From assembly GCA_937960435.1 (NCBI GenBank), contig CALGPN010000012.1:1-64000 (forward strand): DNA of 64,000 nt, written 5' to 3'. Shown here piece after piece: positions 56,363-64,000 of the stretch. The notes beneath the pieces were generated by a model. It searched no databases and was not told where the DNA came from. It was given only the letters and a program-made list of their open reading frames with translations. How positions within the stretch are numbered: the stretch's first letter is position 1; each line of letters opens with the position of its first letter. The translations under genes were made by a program, and so were the position numbers. The DNA is from an uncultured Desulfosoma sp. GTDB lineage: Bacteria; Desulfobacterota; Syntrophobacteria; Syntrophobacterales; DSM-9756.

Positions 56363-57493
56363 ATGAACCCCCGCGTGAAAAAGATCGTTAAAAACGTTCT
56401 GGTCGAACGAGCCGTCTCGGAGAGCCCTGTGGTTTCCGCGCTGCGGGAGCGACTCCCCGACGCTTCCTTTAATTTTGTGGACAAGGTTCCCGAAAGCTCC
56501 AGAAAGATTCCCGGGCTGCTGGAAGTGGTGCATTTCAAGGGGCGGTTTTGGCGATCATGCCCGGGGACGAAAATCTATGAGTGCTGCGGATATCAGATCG
56601 TGCACATCGGCACCCAATGCAGCTTGGACTGTACCTACTGCATTCTCCAATCTTATTTCGAAAGTCCCAATCTTAGGATTTTCGGCAACACGGAAGATCT
56701 CTTGGCCGAGGTTCAAGCGGTACCGCGCTCGTCCCCTCAAAAGCTCTTTCGGGCCGGAACGGGTGAGTTTACGGACTCTCTGTTGCTCGACCCGTGGACG
56801 GGATTGTCCGAACATCTTGTGCCTTTGTTCGCTCGCATTCCCAATGCCGTTTTGGAATTAAAGACGAAAACGGATCATGTGACTCAGTTGGAAAAACTCA
56901 ACCACGGTGGCCAAACCTTGGTGTCTTGGTCCCTGAATGCCGATGATGTCATCCGATCCGAGGAACCGCGATCCGCACCTTTGAAAGCCCGGCTTCGCGC
57001 CGCACAGCGCTGTGCGGATTGGGGCTATTTCCTGGGGTTTCATTTTGACCCCATGATCGATTACCCCGGCTGGCGGGAAGGGTATCGGCGCACTCTGCAC
57101 GCCCTTTTCGACGCGGTGGATCCATCACGAGTGGTGTGGATCAGTCTGGGAGCTTTCCGGTTCATGCCAGAACTCAAAAGCATCATCCAATCCCGCCATC
57201 CCCAAAGCCGTATTGTGACGGGGGAATTCATCCGGGGCTTGGACGGCAAGATGCGTTATTTTCGGGATATTCGCGTTGCCCTGTACACTTTGATGGTCGA
57301 TGAAATCCGAACGTGGGACCCGAGCTTGACCGTTTACCTGTGTATGGAGGGACCGTGGGTCTGGAAACGGGTCTTCGGGTTCGAACCGTCTGAAAGAGGA
57401 GGCCTTCCCGCCATGTTGGATCAGGCCGTCCGAGACCGCATGGGTGTCGGAATTTCATCTCGGGCAAGAGGGGCGAAAAATGCCGCTGGATGA
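56363..57493 (+). CDS. Spore photoproduct lyase-like radical SAM protein
   Basis: 376 residues. C86xxxC90xxC93 (CSLDCTYC) binds the radical SAM 4Fe-4S cluster, and the overall order (FKGRFWRSCPGTKIYECCGY, VLELKTKTDHV, LGAFRFMPELK) follows the SplB family that repairs spore photoproduct. The position of the SplB hydrogen-donor Cys appears to hold Gly132 (RAGTGEF), so repair chemistry may differ. No sporulation genes are visible. It overlaps the next gene. Confidence 0.8.
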   Translation: MNPRVKKIVKNVLVERAVSESPVVSALRERLPDASFNFVDKVPESSRKIPGLLEVVHFKGRFWRSCPGTKIYECCGYQIVHIGTQCSLDCTYCILQSYFESPNLRIFGNTEDLLAEVQAVPRSSPQKLFRAGTGEFTDSLLLDPWTGLSEHLVPLFARIPNAVLELKTKTDHVTQLEKLNHGGQTLVSWSLNADDVIRSEEPRSAPLKARLRAAQRCADWGYFLGFHFDPMIDYPGWREGYRRTLHALFDAVDPSRVVWISLGAFRFMPELKSIIQSRHPQSRIVTGEFIRGLDGKMRYFRDIRVALYTLMVDEIRTWDPSLTVYLCMEGPWVWKRVFGFEPSERGGLPAMLDQAVRDRMGVGISSRARGAKNAAG

Positions 57494-58511
57494 ACACGAA
57501 AAACGGGCAATCCTGGCCTGGATCGCCCATGTGGCGGATACCATCCCCTTGGTTTTGGAAACCACGCGGGACCGACGCAGCGCTGCGTTGCAGGCATTCG
57601 CCCGAGACCTGACCGCTTTGGCACCCCAAATCGCTTTGGATCACGTCTCCAGAGAGACCGATGACTTGCCGGGTTTTTTCCTGGGCCATGGATGGATTTG
57701 GCATGCAATCCCCGCCGGAGCGGAGTTCAGGCCCTTCCTTGAAATTTTGGCCGTCCTCGGCGAACAGTCCACTTTAACGGAAAAAGCCATGGGTTCTCGT
57801 GGGGTGCGGCTGAATCCGCATGTCCCGTCCGAGCTCATGGAGCTTCTCCAAAACCTCCAGACCCCCCAGGAACTCGAGGTGTTTACAACTCCTCAATGCC
57901 CCCATTGCGCCCACATGCTTCTGGAACTGGTCCCCGCCCCCTTCGTCGCTTCCTCCCTCGTCATCCGCGTCATCGATGCAGCCCTTTTTCCTGAGAGAGC
58001 GAAGGAGGCGGGTATCCGTTCCGTCCCCACGGTGCTTTTCGGGAAAGATTTTCGCTGGACGGGACGTGTAGACATCACACACATCTTCGAAGTGGTGTGC
58101 CGTAAGGACCATACGGGTCTCTCCTCCGCAGCCGCCATTCGCTTGCTTAAGGAAGGAAAAGCCCCCGAACTTGCCCGCCTGATTTTGGCTTCCCCCACCA
58201 CGTGGACCGATTTCGCCGCCGTGCTCACCCATCCCGATTGGTCCGTCCGACTTGGTGCCCTGGTGGTTCTGGAAGAACTGTCAGAAAAGGACCCTAAGAA
58301 AGCCGGCGAGTACCTTCCTCCTCTTTGGGAAAAAATGGAGGCTCTCCCTCCGGCCGTCCAGGGAGATGTGATCTATGCGACGGGAATCGTCGGGGATGCC
58401 TCTTGGAAGGCCAGAGTCCTTCAATGGGCACAGCAAAATGCCCACGACCCCGAACTGGTGGAAGCGGCCGAAGAAACCTTGAAAAAACTGCAAGCATACC
58501 CCTGTCGTTAA
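57480..58511 (+). CDS. PDO-like thioredoxin-fold protein with C-terminal HEAT-like repeats
   Basis: 343 residues. Residues 1-110 look like a thioredoxin fold without CxxC, and 128-210 form a second with CPHC (C140, C143), the two-domain layout of archaeal/thermophile protein disulfide oxidoreductases. From about 235 the chain is helical with HEAT-like segments (DWSVRLGALVVLEELSEKDP, then DPELVEAAEETLKKL). GAGGGGCG precedes the ATG at 57480. The fusion and its position in this operon are unusual; function unknown. Confidence 0.7.
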   Translation: MPLDEHEKRAILAWIAHVADTIPLVLETTRDRRSAALQAFARDLTALAPQIALDHVSRETDDLPGFFLGHGWIWHAIPAGAEFRPFLEILAVLGEQSTLTEKAMGSRGVRLNPHVPSELMELLQNLQTPQELEVFTTPQCPHCAHMLLELVPAPFVASSLVIRVIDAALFPERAKEAGIRSVPTVLFGKDFRWTGRVDITHIFEVVCRKDHTGLSSAAAIRLLKEGKAPELARLILASPTTWTDFAAVLTHPDWSVRLGALVVLEELSEKDPKKAGEYLPPLWEKMEALPPAVQGDVIYATGIVGDASWKARVLQWAQQNAHDPELVEAAEETLKKLQAYPCR

Positions 58512-58623
58512 TGTCGAGGATTTCGCGTTGCCTTTCCGCCAGGCCTCAATTATGATTGCGTAAAAATGGTGGGGAAACGCATTCACCGAACGAAATCTTT
58601 CATTCAATACTCGGAAACGAACG

Positions 58624-59586
58624 ATGTCGGCCGTTACGGATCTCATTCGCCGCCTCGAAGAAGCCAGTCCGGACATTCAAGATATTCGAGCGGCGGTACT
58701 CCTCATTTTGCAACAATGGGAAACCCTCAAGAAACAAGAAGACTTCGCCCAAAAACTCGGAGAATTGACCGATGTCGTGCGCCAATTGGCGACGGCACAG
58801 AAGCGGACCGAGGAAACCCTCCAAAAGTTGGCCCAAGCCCAAAAGGGCACTGAAGAGAGCATTGAAAGACTCACTCAAAGGATCGACCAATTAGCGGAGC
58901 GTGTCGATCAATTAGCGGAACAGCTGGGCCAGCTGGCCGACGCCCAAAGGCAAACTGAAGAACGCCTCGAAAAACTCACCCAAAGGGTCGATGAACTCGC
59001 CCAGGCTCAAAAACTCACCGAAGAGCGCCTCGAAAAACTTACCCAAAGGGTCGATGAACTCGCCCAGGCTCAAAAACATACCGAAGAGCGAGTCGAGCAG
59101 CTTGCGGAAGCCCAGAAGCGCACAGAGCAGACGCTCCATAGCCTCATTAAAGAATTCAAAGGATTTAAAAAGACCTTGGGGGGGATCACGGATGCCGTCG
59201 GATACGGCCTTGAGGACCGTATTATCTCTCTCGTGCCGGCTTTTGCGGCACGCGAATACGATCTTCAGGTTAAGGCGGCTCTTCGCCGTTTTATCGAATA
59301 TCCCGACGGTCGCACCGACGAACTCAACATTTACGCCGAAGGGCTTCGCCAGGGAAAACCTCTGGCTTTGATCGGGGAATGTAAATCCCAACCGGGCAAG
59401 AATGACCTAAGAAACCTCGCTCGAAAGGTGGAACGACTCAAGAGGCATCTGGGAATCGAGGTCGAACCGTTCCTCGTCGGCTACAGCATCACACCGGAAG
59501 TCGCCCGCTTCGCCGCGGCCGAATACCCTCACATTAAGCTTTATTGGAGTTACCAATTCGAAATTTTGCGCGAATCCTCCCGCTGA
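58624..59586 (+). CDS. Coiled-coil protein with PD-(D/E)XK nuclease-like C-terminus (DUF3782-like)
   Basis: 320 residues. Residues 35-185 form a long coiled coil rich in Glu, Gln, Lys and Leu, with a 21-residue unit (EERLEKLTQRVDELAQAQKLT) repeated. The C-terminal 120 residues contain TDELNIYAEG and LALIGECKSQPGKNDL, consistent with the Asp and ExK of a PD-(D/E)XK nuclease fold. Similar proteins are common in thermophiles and cyanobacteria, with unknown roles. Confidence 0.75.
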   Translation: MSAVTDLIRRLEEASPDIQDIRAAVLLILQQWETLKKQEDFAQKLGELTDVVRQLATAQKRTEETLQKLAQAQKGTEESIERLTQRIDQLAERVDQLAEQLGQLADAQRQTEERLEKLTQRVDELAQAQKLTEERLEKLTQRVDELAQAQKHTEERVEQLAEAQKRTEQTLHSLIKEFKGFKKTLGGITDAVGYGLEDRIISLVPAFAAREYDLQVKAALRRFIEYPDGRTDELNIYAEGLRQGKPLALIGECKSQPGKNDLRNLARKVERLKRHLGIEVEPFLVGYSITPEVARFAAAEYPHIKLYWSYQFEILRESSR

Positions 59587-59839
59587 AAGCGGAGGCCGGA
59601 TCCCAACACCGGAATTCCCTGAGATTCCGTAAACCTTACGCCAGAGTCTGCAGGGCACCACTTGCCCTTTGCCCTCCCTGAAGGTGCCCCGCCTTTGACA
59701 CCAGTGTGATAAAAACCCATCGCAGTCTATGATTTGGGGGTGATCATAGGACAACACCGGGATCGCGGTGAAAGGGACCCCTAATCCCGGTGCTGTAAAA
59801 GTCCTCTGGCTCTGAGGGCATAAAGACCTTGGGACCGAA
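59587..59839. other. Gap with two inverted repeats
   Basis: No gene is convincing. CGGAAT (59610-59615) pairs with ATTCCG (59624-59629), a possible weak terminator for the coiled-coil gene. CACCGGGAT (59755-59763) pairs with ATCCCGGTG (59784-59792), a 9-bp stem with a 20-nt loop lacking a T-run. Confidence 0.5.
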
Positions 59840-60040
59840 TCAAGCCGCCTTGCCCATGAGCATGCTTTGCAGGGTTTCCCGCTTCGCGGCAAATTCCTCT
59901 GTAAACATGGGCGGACAAGCTTTCAGCTCCACTTCTTTTTTGGCCAACTTGGCAGCAAACGCCATACACGTGGCCTCGCCACATTCCTTGCAATTGGTCT
60001 TCGGCAAATGTTTCAGAATTTCCACAACATTGAGCTTCAT
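59840..60040 (-). CDS. Small Fe-S cluster domain protein
   Basis: 66 residues. ILKHLPKTNCKECGEATC with a later KACPP gives CxxCx4C...C, the Fe-S domain (as in RnfB and the CO dehydrogenase/acetyl-CoA synthase gamma subunit). It binds a 4Fe-4S cluster. GAAAGGAGGTGGAAGC precedes the ATG, a very strong ribosome site. Partner unknown. Confidence 0.9.
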   Translation of the reverse strand: MKLNVVEILKHLPKTNCKECGEATCMAFAAKLAKKEVELKACPPMFTEEFAAKRETLQSMLMGKAA

Positions 60041-60421
60041 GCTTCCACCTCCTTTCCCATAAATTCAGGGAGTTGCCTTTCGGGCGGCGCCTTCGTGACG
60101 CCGCTTCCCTTCATCCGAAGCCGGAGGTCTCGGTCATGGAGCACAGAATGGAAGATCGCTCGGGAACGGAACACCACATCCGAAAAGCGACTCAACATCT
60201 TGAACCCGTAATAATGCATAACCGGAGGCACTTTGGGTCGTCAAGTCCGCAGGGATCGGCCTCATGAAAGGTCCGGAGAATGCGGAGCGCCCCCCGGAGC
60301 CTGCGCTCCAAGCCGCATGAGCGAGCGCCCTTGGGGCACGCCCCCTCGTAGGGCTCGATAGCCGCGTCGGTATGCCTCACGCTTCGAGGGGGCGCGAGTC
60401 GCAACGGAAATTCATGAAGCT
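60041..60421. promoter_or_regulatory. 381-nt gap with promoter for the small Fe-S gene and an inverted repeat
   Basis: No gene is seen. On the minus strand TTGACG (complement of 60239-60244) and TTATGC (complement of 60216-60221) are 17 nt apart, giving a leader of about 170 nt before the small Fe-S gene. GCCCCCTCG (60340-60348) pairs exactly with CGAGGGGGC (60385-60393), 30 nt beyond the stop of the sigma-54 activator gene, and may form the base of a terminator structure. Confidence 0.5.
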
Positions 60422-61870
60422 TCATTCGGTGTTGGAGCTGGGTCTTCGAAATCTGTCGGCCCGGATGCCGAAGCGCCTCATGATCTGCTGCAAAGCCTGC
60501 CGCTCCAGGCCGCAACGTTTGGCAGCCTGCGTTACATTGCCTTCGCTGGTTGCCAAAAGGTTTTCCAAATATATTCGATGGAATTGGCGAAGGATCATTT
60601 CTTTCGCCTTCTTATACGGCAGGTTCTCAAGGGGTTGGTCATCAAAGACAAGGCACGATCGCCGCTCGGGCGCAAACCCCACATGCTCCGGCCGGATCTC
60701 TTCCCCAGGGGCAAACAGGATTCCGCGCATGACGGCGTTTTCCAGTTCCCGAACGTTTCCCTCCCAGTCCCTGCGCAGGAAAATCTCCATAAGTTCCGGA
60801 GAGATCGTCTTGCACGGACGGCGCAATTCGGCACAGTACTTTTTGAGAAAATAGTCCGCCAGCAATGGGATGTCCTCCCGACGCCGGCGTAAAGGCGGCA
60901 TTTCAATGGGAACCACATTCAATCGGTAATAAAGATCCTCTCGAAATTCACCGGTCCGAATCTTTTCCTGTAAATCCTTATTGGTACAAGCAACCACCCG
61001 CACGTCCACCTTGATGGTTTTCGTGTCGCCCAGAGGCTTGATGGTTTTTTCCTGAAGCACTCTCAGAAGCTTCGCCTGGATCGCAGAGGAAATGTCTCCA
61101 ATTTCGTCCAGAAACAGGGTTCCCCGGTGGGCCTCCTGAAACAAACCGATTCTGTTCTGGGTGGCATGGGTGAACGCCCCTTTCTTGTAACCGAAAAGCT
61201 CGCTTTCCAGAATGTTTTCCGGAACCGTGGGGCAATTCACCGCCACAAAGGGGCCATGGCTGCGTTCACTGAGGTTGTGAATGGCACGCGCCACAAGGTC
61301 TTTGCCCGTGCCGGACTCCCCGGTGATGAGAACTGTCAAATCCGAGGAAGCCACCATCTGAATGGTATCGAAGACGCGACGCATGGCCGGGCTGCTTCCC
61401 ACAATATTTTGAAAAACACCTTCCCTCTTATCCCGCTGCTGCAGGCGCAAGTTCTCCCGCAGCAAACGATTGCGTTCGAAAGCCTTATGAAGTGTAAAAA
61501 CCAGAGTTTCGTGGTCGAAAGGCTTGGTGATGAAATCATAGGCCCCCTGCCGCATGGCCTGGACCACCAATTCCACACAGCCGTGAGCCGTCATCATGAC
61601 GGCCGTCACCCAAGGATGCGACGTCCTGAGATGTTTCAGAAATTCCAGGCCGTCCATACCGGGCATTTTCATATCCACGAGGACGACATCGACAGGCTCT
61701 TCCTCAAGAGTTTGCAGGGCACTTTCTCCCGAAGAGGCCGTAAGCACTTCACATTCCAGGTCTTTGACCAGGCTGCGCTTCAAAAGGCGCAAGAAGTCCT
61801 CTTCGTCGTCCACGATGAGCAAACGATCCTGGATCGTTTCCACTCTTTCGTGCGCACAGCCATTACTCAT
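60422..61870 (-). CDS. NtrC-family sigma-54-dependent response regulator
   Basis: 482 residues. A receiver domain (acceptor D66 in VVLVDMKMPG) precedes an AAA+ module with Walker A GESGTGKD and Walker B TLFLDEIGD, and a C-terminal helix-turn-helix (VTQAAKRCGLERQALQQIM). The loop that contacts sigma-54 reads GAFTHA (H235) rather than the usual GAFTGA. The start at 61870 overlaps the kinase stop by 8 nt; the frame to 61879 is less likely. It should activate sigma-54 promoters after phosphorylation by the kinase encoded just upstream. Confidence 0.95.
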   Translation of the reverse strand: MSNGCAHERVETIQDRLLIVDDEEDFLRLLKRSLVKDLECEVLTASSGESALQTLEEEPVDVVLVDMKMPGMDGLEFLKHLRTSHPWVTAVMMTAHGCVELVVQAMRQGAYDFITKPFDHETLVFTLHKAFERNRLLRENLRLQQRDKREGVFQNIVGSSPAMRRVFDTIQMVASSDLTVLITGESGTGKDLVARAIHNLSERSHGPFVAVNCPTVPENILESELFGYKKGAFTHATQNRIGLFQEAHRGTLFLDEIGDISSAIQAKLLRVLQEKTIKPLGDTKTIKVDVRVVACTNKDLQEKIRTGEFREDLYYRLNVVPIEMPPLRRRREDIPLLADYFLKKYCAELRRPCKTISPELMEIFLRRDWEGNVRELENAVMRGILFAPGEEIRPEHVGFAPERRSCLVFDDQPLENLPYKKAKEMILRQFHRIYLENLLATSEGNVTQAAKRCGLERQALQQIMRRFGIRADRFRRPSSNTE

Positions 61871-63401
61871 ACGGCTCACCCGGTCCAGAGTGCTCTGCAG
61901 TCAACGGAAGGAGAACCGTAAACACGGATCCCTTGCCAGGCTCGCTTTCTACGAGGATTTCTCCTCCGTGGTCCTTCACGATACCGTAGCTGACTGAAAG
62001 ACCCAACCCCGTTCCCTCTCCGGGGCTCTTGGTCGTGAAGAAAGGGTCGAAGATGCGCGGCAGATCCCTAGGATTGATCCCCACGCCCGTATCCGCCACC
62101 GACACCCGAACGTGCCTTCGGTCGGCGTCGAGAGAGGTTTGGATGGAAATGCGGCCCTCTTTTCCGATGGCTTGCTGGGCGTTCATGATAAGGTTCATAA
62201 AAACTTGCCGCATCTTGTCTTTGTCCAGCACCAAAGCCGGCACCTCGGGGTCGAAGTGCAACTCTATTTCGATGCGACGCATTTCCAAATTGTGCCGAGC
62301 GACGCTCAACACTTCGGTGATGATGTCATGCAGAGAGGCGGGTTCTTTTCTCGTGGGCGAGCGCCTTGCAAAGCTCAACAAATCCTCGACGATCGTCTTG
62401 CATGCACGCGTGTGTCTCTCAATGGTCTTGAGATCCTCATAGCGCTCCGTGCCCTCCGGTTCTTCACGGATCAAAAGCTGGGTGTATCCCAAAATGATTC
62501 CCAGAGGATTGTTGATTTCATGGGCGACTCCGGCGGCCAGCTGTCCGATGGAGGCCAGCTTGTCCGCCTGAAGCAGCTGTTTTTGCATGGCCTTGCGTTG
62601 GGAAACGTCCTTCACCACAAAGTGGAAGATTTCCATTTTTTCCATAATGCTGCGTTGAGAGGCAGCACTGAATAGGCCGTTGATCTCGCGGCCGTCTCGA
62701 CTCACCAAGTCAATCTCCGCATCTGAAACATAACATTCCCGGCGAAGCCGCTCTCTGAGGTTTTCCCAGTCTTCGGGGTGCGCACAAAACGTCCCGAAGG
62801 ACACACGCGACGCGGCTCCTTCGCCCTGAAGGTCCAAACCATTAATTCCTAACATTTCCCGGCCGGCCGGGTTCATGTCCAACACGGTTCCGTCAAGCGC
62901 CACTACAGCAATCATATCGCGAGAAGCTTCAAAGATGCGCCGAAACTTCTGCTCCGAACGCTTCAACTCCTCCGTTCGTTCGGACACGAGATCCTCCAGC
63001 CGCTTATTGAGGCTCACTAGCTCTTCGTGGACCGCCTGCAAGGCACGCCGATCCCGAAGAATCTGTTGATAAACCTTCCAGATTCTCTCGAAAAAGAGTG
63101 TCACGGCGCCAACGACGCAAAAACTGATGGTGTTCATGGAACCGCTGTACGGCCTGAGGACATCCCAGAGATACCGATAGTCGCCTAGGAGGAGCAATTG
63201 CTTGGCAATATGGCCCACCCCCCGCGATACGGCAAAGACCGCCAAAGCATGCGAGACCATCAACAAATAAACCCAGAGCACGTTCTCGCGGTCTTGGCCG
63301 TAGAGCCGCAAAGACAGGCGGACACACGCCACGGCAAAAAAAATCATCAAGCCCGAACCGACTAGATCGACTACGAGAACGGGAAAAATCGGCAAGGTCA
63401 T
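61863..63401 (-). CDS. Membrane sensor histidine kinase with PAS domain
   Basis: 512 residues. Three membrane segments lie at about 8-28, 42-60 and 92-108, followed by a coiled linker and PAS domain (about 148-265). The H-box GVAHEINNPLG has phosphorylated His294. ATPase motifs are NLIMNAQQA, DTGVGI and GTGLGLSV. It is coupled to the NtrC-like regulator below and overlaps the membrane protein above by 4 nt. Confidence 0.94.
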   Translation of the reverse strand: MTLPIFPVLVVDLVGSGLMIFFAVACVRLSLRLYGQDRENVLWVYLLMVSHALAVFAVSRGVGHIAKQLLLLGDYRYLWDVLRPYSGSMNTISFCVVGAVTLFFERIWKVYQQILRDRRALQAVHEELVSLNKRLEDLVSERTEELKRSEQKFRRIFEASRDMIAVVALDGTVLDMNPAGREMLGINGLDLQGEGAASRVSFGTFCAHPEDWENLRERLRRECYVSDAEIDLVSRDGREINGLFSAASQRSIMEKMEIFHFVVKDVSQRKAMQKQLLQADKLASIGQLAAGVAHEINNPLGIILGYTQLLIREEPEGTERYEDLKTIERHTRACKTIVEDLLSFARRSPTRKEPASLHDIITEVLSVARHNLEMRRIEIELHFDPEVPALVLDKDKMRQVFMNLIMNAQQAIGKEGRISIQTSLDADRRHVRVSVADTGVGINPRDLPRIFDPFFTTKSPGEGTGLGLSVSYGIVKDHGGEILVESEPGKGSVFTVLLPLTAEHSGPGEPYE

Positions 63402-63880
63402 GGTCTTTCCACGTCTCGAGGGGAAAACTCATGCGGCGAACGAATCATTTGCCGGAGCGCCAGATAGAGGAAGATAATCGCCGGAACACACAGTACGTGA
63501 TCCATTTTGCATATATAAAACATCACGGTCACCCACTCTCGACCGGGATACGGCTGCAGAAAGGCGTGGAGCGTCCCCTCCGAAAACTTCATGAAGAGAT
63601 CATCCTGATTTTCCAGATGATGCACCACAATGGCGTCCACATTCCACAAAACGAAGAGCAACGCGGAATACTGAAGGTAGCGCCATCCTTTATGCCGAAC
63701 CAAGCGCCGGCCCCGAAGCCAGTAAATGAAGACCCCCATGGACACGATGAAAAAACCGTGTCCCAGTTGGTGGCTGTAAAGGCCCTCGGGTTCGGCATGG
63801 ACTTGAGTGGCCCAAGCCCCTGCGGGATCGAAGATCGCGACACAAAAACAAAAAAGAATAAACATCCATTCTTGTCGCAT
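63398..63880 (-). CDS. Small membrane protein of the kinase operon
   Basis: 160 residues. A signal-like N-terminal segment is followed by about three more membrane segments (near 40-58, 70-88, 125-145). HAEPEGLYSHQLGHGFF and VHHLENQDDL are His-rich. The 4-nt overlap with the kinase gene suggests it helps sensing. The family is not recognised. Start at 63880 has AGGG about 9 nt upstream. Confidence 0.78.
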   Translation of the reverse strand: MRQEWMFILFCFCVAIFDPAGAWATQVHAEPEGLYSHQLGHGFFIVSMGVFIYWLRGRRLVRHKGWRYLQYSALLFVLWNVDAIVVHHLENQDDLFMKFSEGTLHAFLQPYPGREWVTVMFYICKMDHVLCVPAIIFLYLALRQMIRSPHEFSPRDVERP

Positions 63881-64000
63881 TGTGAGATGCCCTAACTATT
63901 TGGAATACTTTCGCAAGCGCGGCGACGTTGTTGCTCGATATGCCCTTTGCCTTTACATCAGGGGCATCAAAAGGTCAACCACAGCTCGCCACATCATCCA

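Noticed and set aside
59407-59892. 161-residue minus-strand frame overlapping the coiled-coil gene end
   Set aside because: No SD and no family resemblance, and its upstream part overlaps the small Fe-S gene. The gap is better read as non-coding.

Overview
The window looks like one chromosomal segment of a GC-rich, anaerobic deltaproteobacterium (Desulfobacterota). The evidence is a nickel CO dehydrogenase with a Desulfovibrio-like cysteine pattern, a tungsten-type aldehyde:ferredoxin oxidoreductase, many small ferredoxin-like proteins, a selenoprotein SelD, the priA-def-fmt-DUF116-rsmB-rpe order and an NtrC-type two-component pair. A thermophilic sulfate reducer or syntroph of the Syntrophobacter/Desulfacinum kind would fit, but this is inference from gene content. 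I see no phage, transposase, CRISPR array, rRNA or tRNA.

Regions. 1-8.8 kb: an edge-truncated zinc-ribbon protein, a CHASE4 hybrid sensor kinase, a beta-hydroxyacid dehydrogenase, an iron-sulfur flavoprotein, and a group of cyclic-2,3-diphosphoglycerate-synthetase-like protein, carbamate kinase and archaeal-type ornithine cyclodeaminase-like protein. 9-17.8 kb: a selenium block (LysR regulator, YedE transporter, TusA-like protein, DUF3343 protein, ribokinase-fold protein, SelD with an in-frame UGA), then a zinc uptake operon (znuA-znuC-znuB-zur) behind a likely Zur operator, then yedF. 18-22.9 kb: a diadenylate-cyclase-like protein, a TIM-barrel/CDP-alcohol-transferase/nucleotidyltransferase trio, hairpin repeats, an unknown small gene and a PilZ protein. 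23-28.7 kb: cooS, a CooF-like ferredoxin, a formate-dehydrogenase-like molybdoenzyme and two further Fe-S proteins, suggesting CO/formate redox coupling.

28.9-37.4 kb: an IclR regulator, a beta-keto acid cleavage enzyme, a complete branched-chain-amino-acid-type ABC transporter (livK-H-M-G-F), a MoaD/ThiS-like protein and an aldehyde:ferredoxin oxidoreductase. 37.5-46.6 kb (minus): priA, def, fmt, DUF116, rsmB, rpe, then 3-hydroxyacyl-CoA dehydrogenase and thiolase. 47-54 kb: HU, a nucleoside phosphorylase, a DUF1786 protein, ligA, acylphosphatase, a small membrane protein, and tilS with a membrane protein on the other strand. 54.4-58.5 kb: purC, a ParB-like protein, a spore-photoproduct-lyase-like radical SAM protein and a PDO/HEAT protein in overlapping order. 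58.6-64 kb: a coiled-coil nuclease-like protein, a small Fe-S protein, and a membrane protein/histidine kinase/sigma-54 activator operon on the minus strand.

How the parts fit. The selenium genes would import selenium, carry it and make selenophosphate; SelD itself needs UGA decoding. The zinc operon is self-regulated by Zur. CooS would pass electrons from CO to the ferredoxins and formate-dehydrogenase-like protein encoded beside it. The Liv transporter, cleavage enzyme, thiolase and 3-hydroxyacyl-CoA dehydrogenase suggest uptake and breakdown of an organic acid. Start sites were chosen from Shine-Dalgarno spacing and family N-termini, so several differ from the longest possible reading frame.
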